Source: Pyrinomonadaceae bacterium (GTDB lineage Bacteria; Acidobacteriota; Blastocatellia; Pyrinomonadales; Pyrinomonadaceae). Taken from it: a DNA stretch of 64,000 nt. The stretch spans positions 496,001-560,000 of the forward strand of contig JAIBCB010000002.1 of NCBI GenBank assembly GCA_019694355.1, given 5' to 3'. Below are positions 25,447 through 34,521 of this stretch, piece after piece (position 1 is the first letter of the stretch; every line of letters begins with the position of its first letter). The notes below the pieces were generated by a model. The model made no database searches, was not told the origin of the DNA, and saw only the letters and a program-made list of their open reading frames with translations. The position numbers and the translations under genes are program-made.

Positions 25447-26373
25447 ATGAAAGTCAAAGACACGATATTTACGATAGTCGCTGCGGCAGTATTGGCGGCG
25501 GGAGCCGTCGTGTCTGCCAATGCTCAAAAGGTTGAGCATTACAGTTCGCCATTATATTCACCGCGTGTTTACGATCCGGCCGAGTCAGAAGGCAATGGAA
25601 TGCCGGCGGCCCTAAAGAAGGTCGGGATCGATCAAAAACTCGGGAATCAAATACCGCTTGATACCGTCTTTAAGAATGAAGACGGGCAAGAGGTTCCTCT
25701 CGGTACCTATTTTCAGAAGGGGAGGCCGGTCGTCCTTGCTCTTGTGTATTACGAGTGCCCGATGCTTTGCAACCAGGTTCTGAACGGGCTTACGGGTTCG
25801 CTCAAGGGCATCTCGCTTGTTCCCGGCAAGGATTACGACGTCGTTGCCATCAGCTTCGATGCCCGCGAGAACGACAAGGCCGACCTTGCGAAGAACAAGA
25901 AGGCGTCTTATGTTGAACGTCTCGAAAAGGCCGGCGGTGCCGAAGGCATGCATTTCCTGACAGGTACGCAGGATTCCATCGATAAGATCGCGAATGCGGT
26001 CGGGTTTCATTACTATTGGGACGATAAGACCCAACAGTTCGCGCACGTCGGCGGTATTATGATCGCGACGCCCGAAGGCAAACTTTCGCGGTATATGTAC
26101 GGGATCGATTATGCGCCGAAAGACCTAAAGTTCGGGCTGATGGATTCGTCGCAAGAGAAGATCGGCGGTGTCACGGAGCAGTTGCTCCTCTATTGCTATC
26201 ATTACGATCCGGCAACGGGGAAATACGGCCTCGCGATCATGCGTACGCTGAGGATCGCCGGCGTGGTGACGCTGGCATTCTTTGGTGTGATGGCTTTTGT
26301 TTTTTATAAACGCGGCAAGAAGCGACGAGCCGACGACGATGGGTTTGGCGGGCCCGATACAACCGCTATTTAG
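25447..26373 (+). CDS. SCO1/SenC-family copper chaperone
   Basis: Sco proteins deliver copper to, and reduce, the CuA centre of cytochrome oxidase. The 308-residue product has a signal peptide (1-25, VSANAQ), a thioredoxin-fold domain with the copper Cys pair CPMLC near residue 108 (YYECPMLCNQ) and the distal His in FAHVGGI. An extra C-terminal membrane helix (~275-295, VVTLAFFGVMAFVFY) is followed by a basic cytoplasmic tail; it differs from the N-anchored Sco1. It sits between the ACIII and oxidase genes, which fits a role in building subunit II. Confidence 0.9.
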   Translation: MKVKDTIFTIVAAAVLAAGAVVSANAQKVEHYSSPLYSPRVYDPAESEGNGMPAALKKVGIDQKLGNQIPLDTVFKNEDGQEVPLGTYFQKGRPVVLALVYYECPMLCNQVLNGLTGSLKGISLVPGKDYDVVAISFDARENDKADLAKNKKASYVERLEKAGGAEGMHFLTGTQDSIDKIANAVGFHYYWDDKTQQFAHVGGIMIATPEGKLSRYMYGIDYAPKDLKFGLMDSSQEKIGGVTEQLLLYCYHYDPATGKYGLAIMRTLRIAGVVTLAFFGVMAFVFYKRGKKRRADDDGFGGPDTTAI

Positions 26374-26433
26374 AGCGGCTTGCCCCGCGGACGACGTTTT
26401 TTTTTCGTCTAAGGTGTACGCCCAAAAGGAATT

Positions 26434-27468
26434 ATGCAGGACTCATCTTTCGTGCAGCTTTTTCCGCAGCAGGCATCGACGTTTGCCTGGCAGGTCGATG
26501 CGCTCTACGGGTATCTGATCCTGGTCAGCCTTGTCTTTTCGGTTCCGATTATTCTCGCGATGTTCTATTTCTCGATCAAGTATCGCGAACGCGAGAAATA
26601 TGCGGTTCCGAAGGAGATACATGGCTCGATGGTGCTGGAGACACTATGGTCGGTAATTCCGTTCTTTGTGTCGATGAGCGTGTTCATCACAGGTGCGATC
26701 GTTTATTTTAACCAGTACACACCGCCTGACGATGCAATGGAGATCTACGTCGTCGGTAAGCAGTGGATGTGGAAAATGCAGCACGCGACGGGCCAACGTG
26801 AGATCAATGAGCTTCACGTGCCAGCGGGACGCAATGTCAAGCTCACGATGACGACCGAGGATGTCATCCACAGCTTTTATATACCTGCGTTCCGAACAAA
26901 GGCTGATGCGGTGCCGGGGCGCTACACCTATATGTGGTTCAATGCGACGACACCGGGTAAGTACCACCTCTTTTGTGCGGAATATTGCGGCTTGAACCAC
27001 TCGGGTATGATCGGGACCGTTTATGTGATGGAACCGAAAGATTTCGACAACTGGCTGAGCGGAAATACAGGAGGCGAGACTCCGGTCCAGGTCGGCAAGG
27101 ATCTTTTCGAGAACAAACTCGGATGCGCATCCTGCCATGCCGGCGGCCCGCAGCAGCGTGGAGCTAAGCTCGAAGGCCTATTCAACACGGAGGTCCATCT
27201 TGTCGGCGGCGGGACGGCCATCGCCGATGAGGACTATATTCGAAATTCGATCCTGAATCCGGCGTCGCAGGTGGTAGAAGGTTATCAGCCGATCATGCCC
27301 ACCTTTAAGGGACAGGTGACCGAAGAGCAACTCAATGGACTTGTTGCCTATATCAAGAGTTTGAGCCCGAATGCGGCAGCGGCCCCGGCAGCTCCGGCAG
27401 CCAAGAAGCCCGATGAGAAGGCACCAGCTGGAAAGAAGGCTGACGAAAAAGCGCCGGCGAAGGAATAG
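26434..27468 (+). CDS. Cytochrome c oxidase subunit II with fused cytochrome c
   Basis: The 344-residue product has two membrane helices (about 20-45 and 65-90), a cupredoxin domain with the CuA site CAEYCGLNHSGM (~175-185) and a C-terminal cytochrome c domain with heme site CASCHAGG (~230). That makes a caa3-type oxidase: electrons enter the fused heme, go to CuA, then to heme a in subunit I. A Lys/Ala/Pro-rich tail (~310-344) is low-complexity. No signal peptide; the first helix anchors it. A start ATG follows AAAAGGA by a few bases. Usual name coxB/ctaC. Confidence 0.94.
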   Translation: MQDSSFVQLFPQQASTFAWQVDALYGYLILVSLVFSVPIILAMFYFSIKYREREKYAVPKEIHGSMVLETLWSVIPFFVSMSVFITGAIVYFNQYTPPDDAMEIYVVGKQWMWKMQHATGQREINELHVPAGRNVKLTMTTEDVIHSFYIPAFRTKADAVPGRYTYMWFNATTPGKYHLFCAEYCGLNHSGMIGTVYVMEPKDFDNWLSGNTGGETPVQVGKDLFENKLGCASCHAGGPQQRGAKLEGLFNTEVHLVGGGTAIADEDYIRNSILNPASQVVEGYQPIMPTFKGQVTEEQLNGLVAYIKSLSPNAAAAPAAPAAKKPDEKAPAGKKADEKAPAKE

Positions 27469-27495
27469 GCAAGGTAGATAGATAGGGAAATTATT

Positions 27496-29169
27496 ATGGA
27501 AACGGTAGGAGCAATCGAAACAGGAAGCTATGGCACGGCCAAGCTGAATTACCTGAATAACGGTTCGACGCTAAAGTCGTGGCTGCTAACTAAGGATCAC
27601 AAACGTATCGCGATCATGTATTTGATCTCGGTGTCGGTGTTCTTCCTTATGGGCGGGCTTTATGCCGCCACGATCCGGCTTGAGCTTCTCACACCGGCGA
27701 GCGATCTGCTTGAAACTGGTACCTACAACAAGGTCTTTACGCAGCACGGCATCTTGATGGTGTTCTTCTTCCTTATACCGTCGATTCCGGCGGTTTTGGG
27801 GAACTTCCTTATTCCGATCATGATCGGCGCAAAGGACCTTGCTCTGCCAAGGATCAACCTGCTCAGCCTTTATATTTACTGGCTCGGCGGTGCGATCACG
27901 CTTTGGGCACTGATGCAGGGCGGTGTTGACACAGGCTGGACCTTCTACACGCCGTATTCGACGACCTTCTCGAACACTTATGTCCTTGCGGTCGGTGTCG
28001 GCATCTTCATTAACGGTTTTTCGTCGATCTTGACCGGCGTCAACTTCCTTGTGACCATCCATACGATGCGTGCACCTGGAATGACGTGGTTCCGTCTGCC
28101 GCTTTTCGTTTGGGCTCATTATGCGGTGAGCCTGATCTTTGTGCTTGGCACTCCGGTCGTCGCGATCACGCTGCTTCTAGTTGCGATCGAACGTGTCGCT
28201 CACGTCGGTATTTTCGACCCGGCACTTGGCGGAGATCCGATCCTTTTCCAGCATATGTTCTGGTTTTACTCGCACCCCGCCGTGTACATCATGGTGCTTC
28301 CGGGTATGGGCATCGTCAGCGAACTCATTGCAAACTTTGCCAGAAAAAGGATCTTCGGTTACGAGTTTGTCGCATTCTCGAGCATCGGCCTTGCGGTCTT
28401 TGGCTTCCTCGTTTGGGGCCACCATATGTTCGTTAGCGGCCAGTCAATGTATGCGAGCCTTGTGTTCTCGTTCCTGACGATGGTCGTGGCGATTCCGTCG
28501 GCGATCAAGATGTTCAACTGGACGGCAACGCTCTATCAGGGCAGCATCTCGTTCGATACGCCAATGCTCTACGGCTTGGCGTTCATGGGACTTTTCCTGA
28601 TCGGCGGATTTACTGGCCTTTATCTCGGTGCACTCGGCCTTAACGTCCATCTGACGGATACGTATTTCGTGATCGGCCACTTCCACTATGTGATGGTCGG
28701 CGGCCAGGTGATCGCATATCTCGGCGGGCTCCATTATTGGTGGCCGAAGATGACGGGCAAGATGTATTCGGAGTTTTGGGGCCGGGTTGCCGCGATGCTC
28801 ATTTTCGTCGGTTTCAACCTGACGTTCTTCCCGCAGTTGATCTTGGGATATCTCGGTATGCCGCGTCGCTACGCCGCATACCCGCCGGAGATGCAGGTGC
28901 TGAATATATTTTCGTCGGCAGGAGCTTCGGTTCTCGGCGTAGGCCTTACGATGCCGGTGTTCTACTTTATCCATTCGCTCATCAAGGGCAAGCCGGCACC
29001 AGACAATCCATGGCTGCTGCCCGGATTGGAATGGAGAACGAGTTCGCCGCCGCCTACTGAGAATTTCGACAAACCGCCGGTCGTAACTTGGGAAGTTTAC
29101 GATTTCAGTGATGAGAGCGGCCTCGATATCGAGGCGGCAAAACGTGAGGCCGCCGCGGTCAACGCGTGA
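27496..29169 (+). CDS. Cytochrome c oxidase subunit I, A2-type
   Basis: The 557-residue protein is the catalytic subunit with 12 predicted helices. Heme-copper features are present: heme a His ligands in the early helices, [16 protein letters not shown] with the CuB His, and HHMFVSGQ and [15 protein letters not shown] later. The helix VI motif is YSHPAV rather than XGHPEV, so the Glu of A1 oxidases is absent; this is the A2 type, which uses the Tyr-Ser pair for the D channel. It reduces O2 to water and pumps protons. It sits between subunits II and III in the usual order. Usual name coxA/ctaD. Confidence 0.96.
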   Translation: METVGAIETGSYGTAKLNYLNNGSTLKSWLLTKDHKRIAIMYLISVSVFFLMGGLYAATIRLELLTPASDLLETGTYNKVFTQHGILMVFFFLIPSIPAVLGNFLIPIMIGAKDLALPRINLLSLYIYWLGGAITLWALMQGGVDTGWTFYTPYSTTFSNTYVLAVGVGIFINGFSSILTGVNFLVTIHTMRAPGMTWFRLPLFVWAHYAVSLIFVLGTPVVAITLLLVAIERVAHVGIFDPALGGDPILFQHMFWFYSHPAVYIMVLPGMGIVSELIANFARKRIFGYEFVAFSSIGLAVFGFLVWGHHMFVSGQSMYASLVFSFLTMVVAIPSAIKMFNWTATLYQGSISFDTPMLYGLAFMGLFLIGGFTGLYLGALGLNVHLTDTYFVIGHFHYVMVGGQVIAYLGGLHYWWPKMTGKMYSEFWGRVAAMLIFVGFNLTFFPQLILGYLGMPRRYAAYPPEMQVLNIFSSAGASVLGVGLTMPVFYFIHSLIKGKPAPDNPWLLPGLEWRTSSPPPTENFDKPPVVTWEVYDFSDESGLDIEAAKREAAAVNA

Positions 29170-29218
29170 ACCCTGAGAATTAAAAGGGATTAGTTTAGCT
29201 GGATATAAAACGATAAAG

Positions 29219-30157
29219 ATGTCTGCACATTCACATTCGGACAAATTCGTCTATCACGAGCCGGGCCTTCAGCACCAGTTCGATGACATGGGACAGCAAG
29301 AGGAGAGCGTTTCGCTCGGAATGTGGCTCTTTCTTGCACAGGAGATCATGTTCTTCGGCGGTCTGTTCACGGCATACTTGGTGATGCGTTCCAAATATCC
29401 GTTGGCCTTCGCCTCTGGCAGCAACCATTTGGATGCTTTCCTGGGCGGTGCCAACACGCTTGTCCTCATCGTGAGCAGCCTTACGATGGCCTTGACCGTT
29501 TACTACGCTCAGAAGGGCAATCGCAATATGCAGGTCGGCTTGATCGTTCTGACAATGCTCTTCGGCCTGACCTTCCTCGGTATCAAGGCTTACGAGTACA
29601 CGGATAAATACAACCATGGCCTTGTGCCCATGGCAGGTTTGAACCGACGCGTAAAGGCGGATGCACCTGTGGCAGAGCACGTCGGGCTTGTGCTGCCGGG
29701 TGAGACCGCAGTTTCTGCATCAGAGGCAAAGCCGGGAGCTGAACCTTACGTCAACCCGCACGGTGAGTTCCAATGGCGGGAGTATGAACTTGTCCAGCAT
29801 ATGATGGATAAGCAGCGTGCCGAGCCGAACGGCCATTATCTCACGCTGAATGAACAGCTGACCTACTCGACGTCGCCTGGTTCGCTGATCCTTGATAAGG
29901 ATAAGTTCCGTGATAAGGTAAGGATCTTCTTCTACATCTATTTCGTTATGACGGGCCTGCACGCTCTTCATATGATCATCGGTCTCGGAATAATGACGTG
30001 GCTGCTCTGGATGGCCTACAAGAGCACGTTCAACGCCGAATACTTTAGCCCGGTTGAAATGTCCGGCTTGTATTGGCACTTCGTCGATATCGTTTGGATC
30101 TTTCTTTTCCCGCTCCTGTATTTGCTCGGGCGGCATTATGAACATTTGGGGCTCTGA
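29219..30157 (+). CDS. Cytochrome c oxidase subunit III with large loop insertion
   Basis: The 312-residue product has the helices of subunit [21 protein letters not shown] (about 33-50), [38 protein letters not shown] and [36 protein letters not shown] at the end. Between the GIKAYEY helix and the next span lies an unusually long loop (about residues 133-232; usual is 15-25) that is hydrophilic and helical. The N-terminus is His-rich (SAHSHSDKF). Subunit III stabilises the oxidase and its oxygen path. The insert may be a contact to another subunit. Confidence 0.92.
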   Translation: MSAHSHSDKFVYHEPGLQHQFDDMGQQEESVSLGMWLFLAQEIMFFGGLFTAYLVMRSKYPLAFASGSNHLDAFLGGANTLVLIVSSLTMALTVYYAQKGNRNMQVGLIVLTMLFGLTFLGIKAYEYTDKYNHGLVPMAGLNRRVKADAPVAEHVGLVLPGETAVSASEAKPGAEPYVNPHGEFQWREYELVQHMMDKQRAEPNGHYLTLNEQLTYSTSPGSLILDKDKFRDKVRIFFYIYFVMTGLHALHMIIGLGIMTWLLWMAYKSTFNAEYFSPVEMSGLYWHFVDIVWIFLFPLLYLLGRHYEHLGL

Positions 30158-30160
30158 TAA

Positions 30161-30511
30161 ATGGCTGAACAAACTACTGAACATCACAATCCTCATGTTG
30201 AGGTTCCGAACGAACATATCGGCATTCCGGGCTACCTCGGGGTGTTCACCGTGCTCGTTGTCGGGACGATCCTGACCTATTACGTCGCCTTGATGGACCT
30301 TGACTGGATCTTTCCGGGTGCGAATACCTTGGTCGCGTTAGGCATCGCATTTACTAAAATGACCGTCGTGGGGCTTTTCTTTATGCACGTGCGATGGAGT
30401 CCAAGGCTGGTTTGGATGTCGGCCGTCGGTGCATTCTTCTGGCTTTCGATAATGTTTGCCTACACGATGCAGGACTATCTCACGCGCGGAACCGGCTTTT
30501 TCGGCCATTAA
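30161..30511 (+). CDS. Cytochrome c oxidase subunit IV family protein
   Basis: The 116-residue product has about three membrane helices (YLGVFTVLVVGTILTYYVAL, TLVALGIAFTKMTVVGLFFMH and WMSAVGAFFWLSIMFAYTM) and matches the small prokaryotic COX4 family. It is a structural subunit of the caa3 oxidase. A His-rich N-terminal tail (about residues 1-20) precedes the first span. It starts three bases after the subunit III stop and is the last gene before a strong terminator. Confidence 0.88.
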   Translation: MAEQTTEHHNPHVEVPNEHIGIPGYLGVFTVLVVGTILTYYVALMDLDWIFPGANTLVALGIAFTKMTVVGLFFMHVRWSPRLVWMSAVGAFFWLSIMFAYTMQDYLTRGTGFFGH

Positions 30512-30538
30512 AAAGCAATAACTTTCGATCAGGCAGCG

Positions 30539-30570
30539 AAACGCGTCTTCTTGGCAAGACGCGTTTTTTC
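30539..30570 (+). terminator. Strong rho-independent terminator after the oxidase genes
   Basis: The arms AAACGCGTCTT (30539-30549) and AAGACGCGTTT (30556-30566) are perfect complements over 11 bp with a six-base CTTGGC loop, followed by a T6 run ending at 30569. This fits the end of the ACIII-oxidase transcript. Confidence 0.92.
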
Positions 30571-30706
30571 TTCCCATTTTTCCGCCATTAGTTAGGAATC
30601 GCAAGCTTTAAGGTGGTATCATTATCGGTTTGGCGGTTCGGTTTTCTCCGCCTTGGCGGTGCCTTTTTTACGCAACCAAGAGCTGAAAACACGTCATCAG
30701 ATAGGA

Positions 30707-31798
30707 ATGATTTTTGAACGAGCGACTCTCAGGCAGAGTGTAATATTGTTATTGCTTTTGGCGTCGGTATTCCTGGCCGGCTGCATCAGAGTAAAACAAT
30801 CAAGCAACACACCGCGGCTCCTAAAAGCCGAGGTTGCGACGCGCTCCGAAATGCTTGCTGAGGTCGATCGATTTGCCCGTGTCGGTTCCCTGCGGGCAAA
30901 AATGTATCTCAAGTTCGAGGACAACAGCTTTGCTGAGTTCGGCAATAAAGAGGTCTATCGCTCAGCGGATGGCGAGATCGTTGTTCAGCGGCCGGCAAAG
31001 ATCTATATGAAGGTCCAAGTGCCGGTGATACACAGCGACGTTGCGCAGATGACGTCCGATGGGACGAGCTTTCGCGTTGCGATCCTAAAGGACGATGGTT
31101 CGGGCAAGCTCAAGAAATTCATAAAGGGCACTAATTCCGCCGACTACTCACCGCTTCAAAAGCGGTTTGGTTCGATGGATATCGAAGGCGGCAAAGACGT
31201 GAAGGCGAGTGTCAACGCGATGGCAAATCTTCGCCCGCAGCATTTTACCGATGCTATGCTCGTTGCCCCGACCGACGACAAACACGTCTATGTAGTGAGC
31301 ACCGTTTATCAGCAGGAAGAAGACTTGACCCAACAACCGAAATCGCCTCTTAGGAATGTCGTTCGGCCATACTATCTGCTTGATGAGGTGATGACCAATT
31401 CGGCCGGTGTTCCTCAGATCTCGCGCAGGTTTTGGTTCGACCGGGTCGGAGGCCTGCGGCTCGCCCGACTCCAGCTTTTTGACAAGAATGCTGAGATCGA
31501 GTCTGACATCGTTTACGGGCTGCAGGGCAACCTTACAAGTACAGGCGAATACAACAACTTACCGCTCGAGATCATAGTTACGCGTCCAAAGGAACATTAT
31601 TCGATGCGGCTTAAATATCAAACTCCAGAGGATGTGACGATCGGAAAGACATATCCGGACAAAGCATTTCTGCTCGAAAATTCGTGGGGCCTCGAGGAAC
31701 TCGATCTCGACAAGAAGCTAGCCGATAACGCGATCCAACAGAATACCGCAAGCCCGCGACCGACCCCGGTTCCGAACTCTGCGGTGAACTTAAACTGA
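30707..31798 (+). CDS. Lipoprotein of the Lol-like cluster (LolB/LolA-like fold)
   Basis: The 363-residue product starts at ATG 30707 (an in-frame TTG at 30653 lies in non-coding-like sequence). Signal ends in FLAGC, lipidated at Cys near residue 26. The mature part has alternating beta strands and hydrophilic loops ([48 protein letters not shown]), like the open-barrel fold of LolA/LolB/LppX proteins. A Pro/Asn-rich tail ends it. It overlaps the ABC ATPase by one base, and a LolA-like gene follows, suggesting a role in lipoprotein or lipid transfer. Fold is by pattern only. Confidence 0.6.
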   Translation: MIFERATLRQSVILLLLLASVFLAGCIRVKQSSNTPRLLKAEVATRSEMLAEVDRFARVGSLRAKMYLKFEDNSFAEFGNKEVYRSADGEIVVQRPAKIYMKVQVPVIHSDVAQMTSDGTSFRVAILKDDGSGKLKKFIKGTNSADYSPLQKRFGSMDIEGGKDVKASVNAMANLRPQHFTDAMLVAPTDDKHVYVVSTVYQQEEDLTQQPKSPLRNVVRPYYLLDEVMTNSAGVPQISRRFWFDRVGGLRLARLQLFDKNAEIESDIVYGLQGNLTSTGEYNNLPLEIIVTRPKEHYSMRLKYQTPEDVTIGKTYPDKAFLLENSWGLEELDLDKKLADNAIQQNTASPRPTPVPNSAVNLN

Positions 31799-32469
31799 TG
31801 CCTCCCATTGTTTCAACAAAAGATCTGACAAAGTCGTACAACGTCGGCAAGGTCGATGTGCTCGCCCTCCGCGGCGTTTCGATCGACATCGAACGCGGCG
31901 AATTCGTCGCGATCATGGGGCCGAGCGGCTGCGGAAAATCAACACTGCTCCATCTGCTCGGCGGATTGCTTAGCCCGACAAGCGGCAGCATTCTCATTGA
32001 CGGCGAAGACCTTGCAAAAGTGAGCGATGCCGAGCGGACCGACATCCGACGCCGAAAGATCGGCTTTGTGTTCCAGCGATTCAACCTTTTCCCGACGCTT
32101 ACTGCGGACGGCAATTTGCGTCTTGCTGAGAAGATCCACGCCGGCAACGGCGAAAGCGCTGAAAGACGACGCGAAGTGCTGTCGCTGCTAAAACTCGAAG
32201 AAAAGATGCACCATAAGCCGCTTGAACTTTCAGGCGGCGAGCAGCAGCGTGTTGCCCTCGCCCGTGCGGTCGTCAATAACCCGGCGATCATTCTCGCTGA
32301 CGAGCCGACCGGAAATCTCGATACAGAGAACTCCGAGGTCGTCTTAAGTATGTTCCGCGACCTTAACCAAAAGCTCGGCCAAACGATCGTGATGATCACC
32401 CACAATCCTGAAGCGGCGGCCGTGTGCTCGCGGACAATTCGGATGCGCGACGGGGTCGTGATAGGCTAA
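31798..32469 (+). CDS. LolD/MacB-type ABC transporter ATPase
   Basis: The 223-residue ATPase has Walker [10 protein letters not shown] (~41-49), Q-loop [10 protein letters not shown], signature [14 protein letters not shown] (~148-161), Walker [13 protein letters not shown] and the His switch MITHN. The sequence is closest to the LolD/MacB/FtsE group, whose partners are mechanotransmitting permeases rather than substrate-translocating ones. No permease is encoded here; the neighbours are a lipoprotein, a 53-residue membrane protein and a LolA-like protein. The partner must be elsewhere or one of these. Start overlaps the lipoprotein stop. Confidence 0.88.
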   Translation: MPPIVSTKDLTKSYNVGKVDVLALRGVSIDIERGEFVAIMGPSGCGKSTLLHLLGGLLSPTSGSILIDGEDLAKVSDAERTDIRRRKIGFVFQRFNLFPTLTADGNLRLAEKIHAGNGESAERRREVLSLLKLEEKMHHKPLELSGGEQQRVALARAVVNNPAIILADEPTGNLDTENSEVVLSMFRDLNQKLGQTIVMITHNPEAAAVCSRTIRMRDGVVIG

Positions 32470-32475
32470 AAGCGT

Positions 32476-32637
32476 ATGAAAAGATGGATATTATGGGATT
32501 TTTCCCGCGTGACGTGGCAGTACGACGTTTTGTGTCTGCTGATCGTCGCATTCATCTTTCTGACGCCCCAGGAATGGTATTCGCCAAATAAGCGTGCAAC
32601 CGAACGGCCTGTTTCGGCCGTCCAAACTGCCGACTAA
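32476..32637 (+). CDS. 53-residue single-span membrane protein
   Basis: A 53-residue frame starts six bases after the ATPase stop at ATG 32476 and ends at TAA 32635-32637. It begins MKRWILWDFSRVTWQYDVLC, has one hydrophobic helix (about residues 18-32, VLCLLIVAFIFLTPQEWY) and a polar tail. The codon use and the position between the ATPase and LolA-like genes support it being real; a GC hairpin (ACGGCC/GGCCGT) lies at its end without T-run. It could be a small subunit or regulator of the ABC complex. No family recognised. Confidence 0.55.
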   Translation: MKRWILWDFSRVTWQYDVLCLLIVAFIFLTPQEWYSPNKRATERPVSAVQTAD

Positions 32638-32668
32638 CATCAGTCTCCCCGAAAATAAAAGAGTTTGT

Positions 32669-33364
32669 ATGAAGTTCTCATTTTTTAGGAAAAGATTTGT
32701 ATTCGCCGCATTCTCGCTGGGCGTTGTCTTTTTGCTCTCGGGGCTCGTTAGTGCCCAAGGCGTAAAGCAAGAGATACTCGACCGAATGGACGGGAACTAT
32801 AAGAGCCTTACTTCTCTAAAAGCGGACGTCAAGATGGACAAGACCGATGCGAATCTTGGTGTCACCGATTCACGTTTCGGCTCGGTCAATTTTCTCCCGA
32901 AGTCAAACAAGCATCCGATGTATGTCCGCATCGACTGGAAGAAGCCAAACGAGAGCATGGTCGGCATCGATAAGAGATATCAGATCTATCGACCCGAGAT
33001 TAACCAGGTCATTCAAGGTTCGACCGATTCGGCAAAGTCTTCGAACAAGGCCGGAAATGCACTTTCTTTCTTGAGTATGTCGCGACGCGAGCTGATGGAC
33101 AATTACGATATCAAGTACGTGGGGCAGGAAGATATTCCCGGTGGCATTGCGACCTGGCATTTGTTCATGACGCCTAAGGGAAAGGCGAGCTATAAGTCGG
33201 CCGATCTTTGGGTGGATAAGGACGGGATGCCGCGGCAGGCCCGTGTAACTGAGCTGAATAACGATACTACGGTCATTCTTCTCACAAATATCCAAAAGAA
33301 CCCGACGATCAAGGCGGATATCTTTAAGCTCGATACAAAGGGCGCCAAGGTGGTAGAAGGCTAG
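32669..33364 (+). CDS. LolA-like periplasmic carrier protein
   Basis: The 231-residue product starts at ATG 32669 (an upstream in-frame GTG overlaps the small gene and is unlikely). A signal peptide (about 1-28, LVSAQ) leads to a domain with LolA-type pattern: ILDRMDGNYKSLTSLKADVKM, FLPKSNKHPMYVRIDWKKPNES and YRPEINQVIQG, GGIATWHLFMTPK, ADLWVDKDGMPRQARV, matching the half-barrel that carries lipoprotein acyl chains across the periplasm. It lies last in the Lol-like cluster and is followed by a terminator. Confidence 0.75.
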   Translation: MKFSFFRKRFVFAAFSLGVVFLLSGLVSAQGVKQEILDRMDGNYKSLTSLKADVKMDKTDANLGVTDSRFGSVNFLPKSNKHPMYVRIDWKKPNESMVGIDKRYQIYRPEINQVIQGSTDSAKSSNKAGNALSFLSMSRRELMDNYDIKYVGQEDIPGGIATWHLFMTPKGKASYKSADLWVDKDGMPRQARVTELNNDTTVILLTNIQKNPTIKADIFKLDTKGAKVVEG

Positions 33365-33391
33365 GATCACACTTTTCGGACCGCTTAGAAC

Positions 33392-33427
33392 GCCCCGGAC
33401 TCAGAAGACAATGGGTTCGGGGCTTTT
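33392..33427 (+). terminator. Rho-independent terminator of the Lol-like cluster
   Basis: GCCCCGGACTC (33392-33402) pairs with GGGTTCGGGGC (33413-33423) over 11 positions with two G-U wobbles, with a ten-base loop and a short T4 run. It ends the cluster before the radical SAM gene. Confidence 0.7.
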
Positions 33428-33495
33428 GATGTGCGATTTGCGGTCGTTTTGGCCAGAATTTATAATCAAAGGTTCGGTCGAAGGTTTTTTTGCAA

Positions 33496-34518
33496 ATGCC
33501 AAAGGCAAGTTCAATGAGCAGATTCCTACGCGGTGTGAAACACACCGTAAAGGCATTTGTGTCCACAAAACATCCTGTCCTCGTACACATCGTGCCGATG
33601 CGGCGATGCAATCTCGCTTGCACCTACTGCAACGAATACGACAAGACGAGCGATCCGGTGGCGATCGATATAATGCTGGAACGCATAGACAAGCTTGCGG
33701 AATTCGGCACGTCGGTCATCACGATCTCAGGCGGCGAACCGATGATGCATCCCGAGATATACGAGATCATCGCCCGGATCCGCGAACACGGAATGATCGC
33801 CGGCCTGATCTCGAATGGATATTATTTCCAGCCCGAAAAGATCAAGAAGCTTAACGAAGCGGGCCTCGATTATCTGCAGATCTCGATCGATAACGTAACG
33901 CCCGATGACGTTTCGAAAAAGAGCCTCAAGGTGCTTGACGCGAAGCTTATCAACCTAAGCAAATACGCTAAATTCAAGGTGAATATCAATTCGGTCGTTG
34001 GCGGCGGTGTCGCAAATCCGGAGGAAGCTCTTCAGATAGCGAGTCGTGCACGCGAGCTTGGGTTTTCATCGACGGTCGGCGTCATCCACGATGGCGACGG
34101 AATGCTGAAAGGCCTTACGCCTCGGGAAAAAGAGGTTTACAAGGAGATCAAGGCGAAGGGCACGCGTTCCTACGCCCGTTGGAATTGGTTCCAGGACGCT
34201 CTGGTTGACGGCGGCTCTTATGAATGGCGTTGTCGTGCCGGTGCACGTTATTTGTATATCGATGAGGGCGGTATCGTGAGCTATTGTTCGCAGCAACGCG
34301 GTATGCCGGGCATTCCTCTCCTCGAATACACAAGGGCCGATATGCACCGCGAATATCACACCGAAAAGGGCTGTGCGCCGAACTGCACGATCCAGTGCGT
34401 CCACCAGGTCGGCCATCTGGATGCCTGGCGAGATCCGCAAATATCGCTTGCGGAATATCAGAAGCAAAAGCCCGGGCTCAAGGCCGAAACGGTCGCCCGC
34501 GTTCTCGAGTCGGATTAG
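33496..34518 (+). CDS. Radical SAM protein
   Basis: Radical SAM enzymes use a [4Fe-4S] cluster and SAM to start radical chemistry. Counting from ATG 33496 (340 residues; TTG two codons earlier and ATG six codons later are alternatives), the cluster cysteines are Cys38, 42, 45 in CNLACTYC. Further motifs are [14 protein letters not shown] (SAM amino binding), LISNGYYF and [12 protein letters not shown]. The end has a second cysteine set ([30 protein letters not shown]), a SPASM-like region that could bind extra clusters. Substrate unknown. Followed closely by a VIT-family gene. Confidence 0.85.
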   Translation: MPKASSMSRFLRGVKHTVKAFVSTKHPVLVHIVPMRRCNLACTYCNEYDKTSDPVAIDIMLERIDKLAEFGTSVITISGGEPMMHPEIYEIIARIREHGMIAGLISNGYYFQPEKIKKLNEAGLDYLQISIDNVTPDDVSKKSLKVLDAKLINLSKYAKFKVNINSVVGGGVANPEEALQIASRARELGFSSTVGVIHDGDGMLKGLTPREKEVYKEIKAKGTRSYARWNWFQDALVDGGSYEWRCRAGARYLYIDEGGIVSYCSQQRGMPGIPLLEYTRADMHREYHTEKGCAPNCTIQCVHQVGHLDAWRDPQISLAEYQKQKPGLKAETVARVLESD

Positions 34519-34521
34519 AAC

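Noticed and set aside
26361..26410. Hairpin CCGCTATTTAGAGCGG and a T9 run between the Sco and coxB genes, considered as a terminator
   Set aside because: The stem is short (5 bp) and about 18 bases from the T-run, so the two do not form a standard terminator; the genes appear to be one operon.
32610..32637. GC hairpin ACGGCC/GGCCGT at the end of the 53-residue gene, considered as a terminator
   Set aside because: No T-run follows and the LolA-like gene starts 31 bases later in the same direction.
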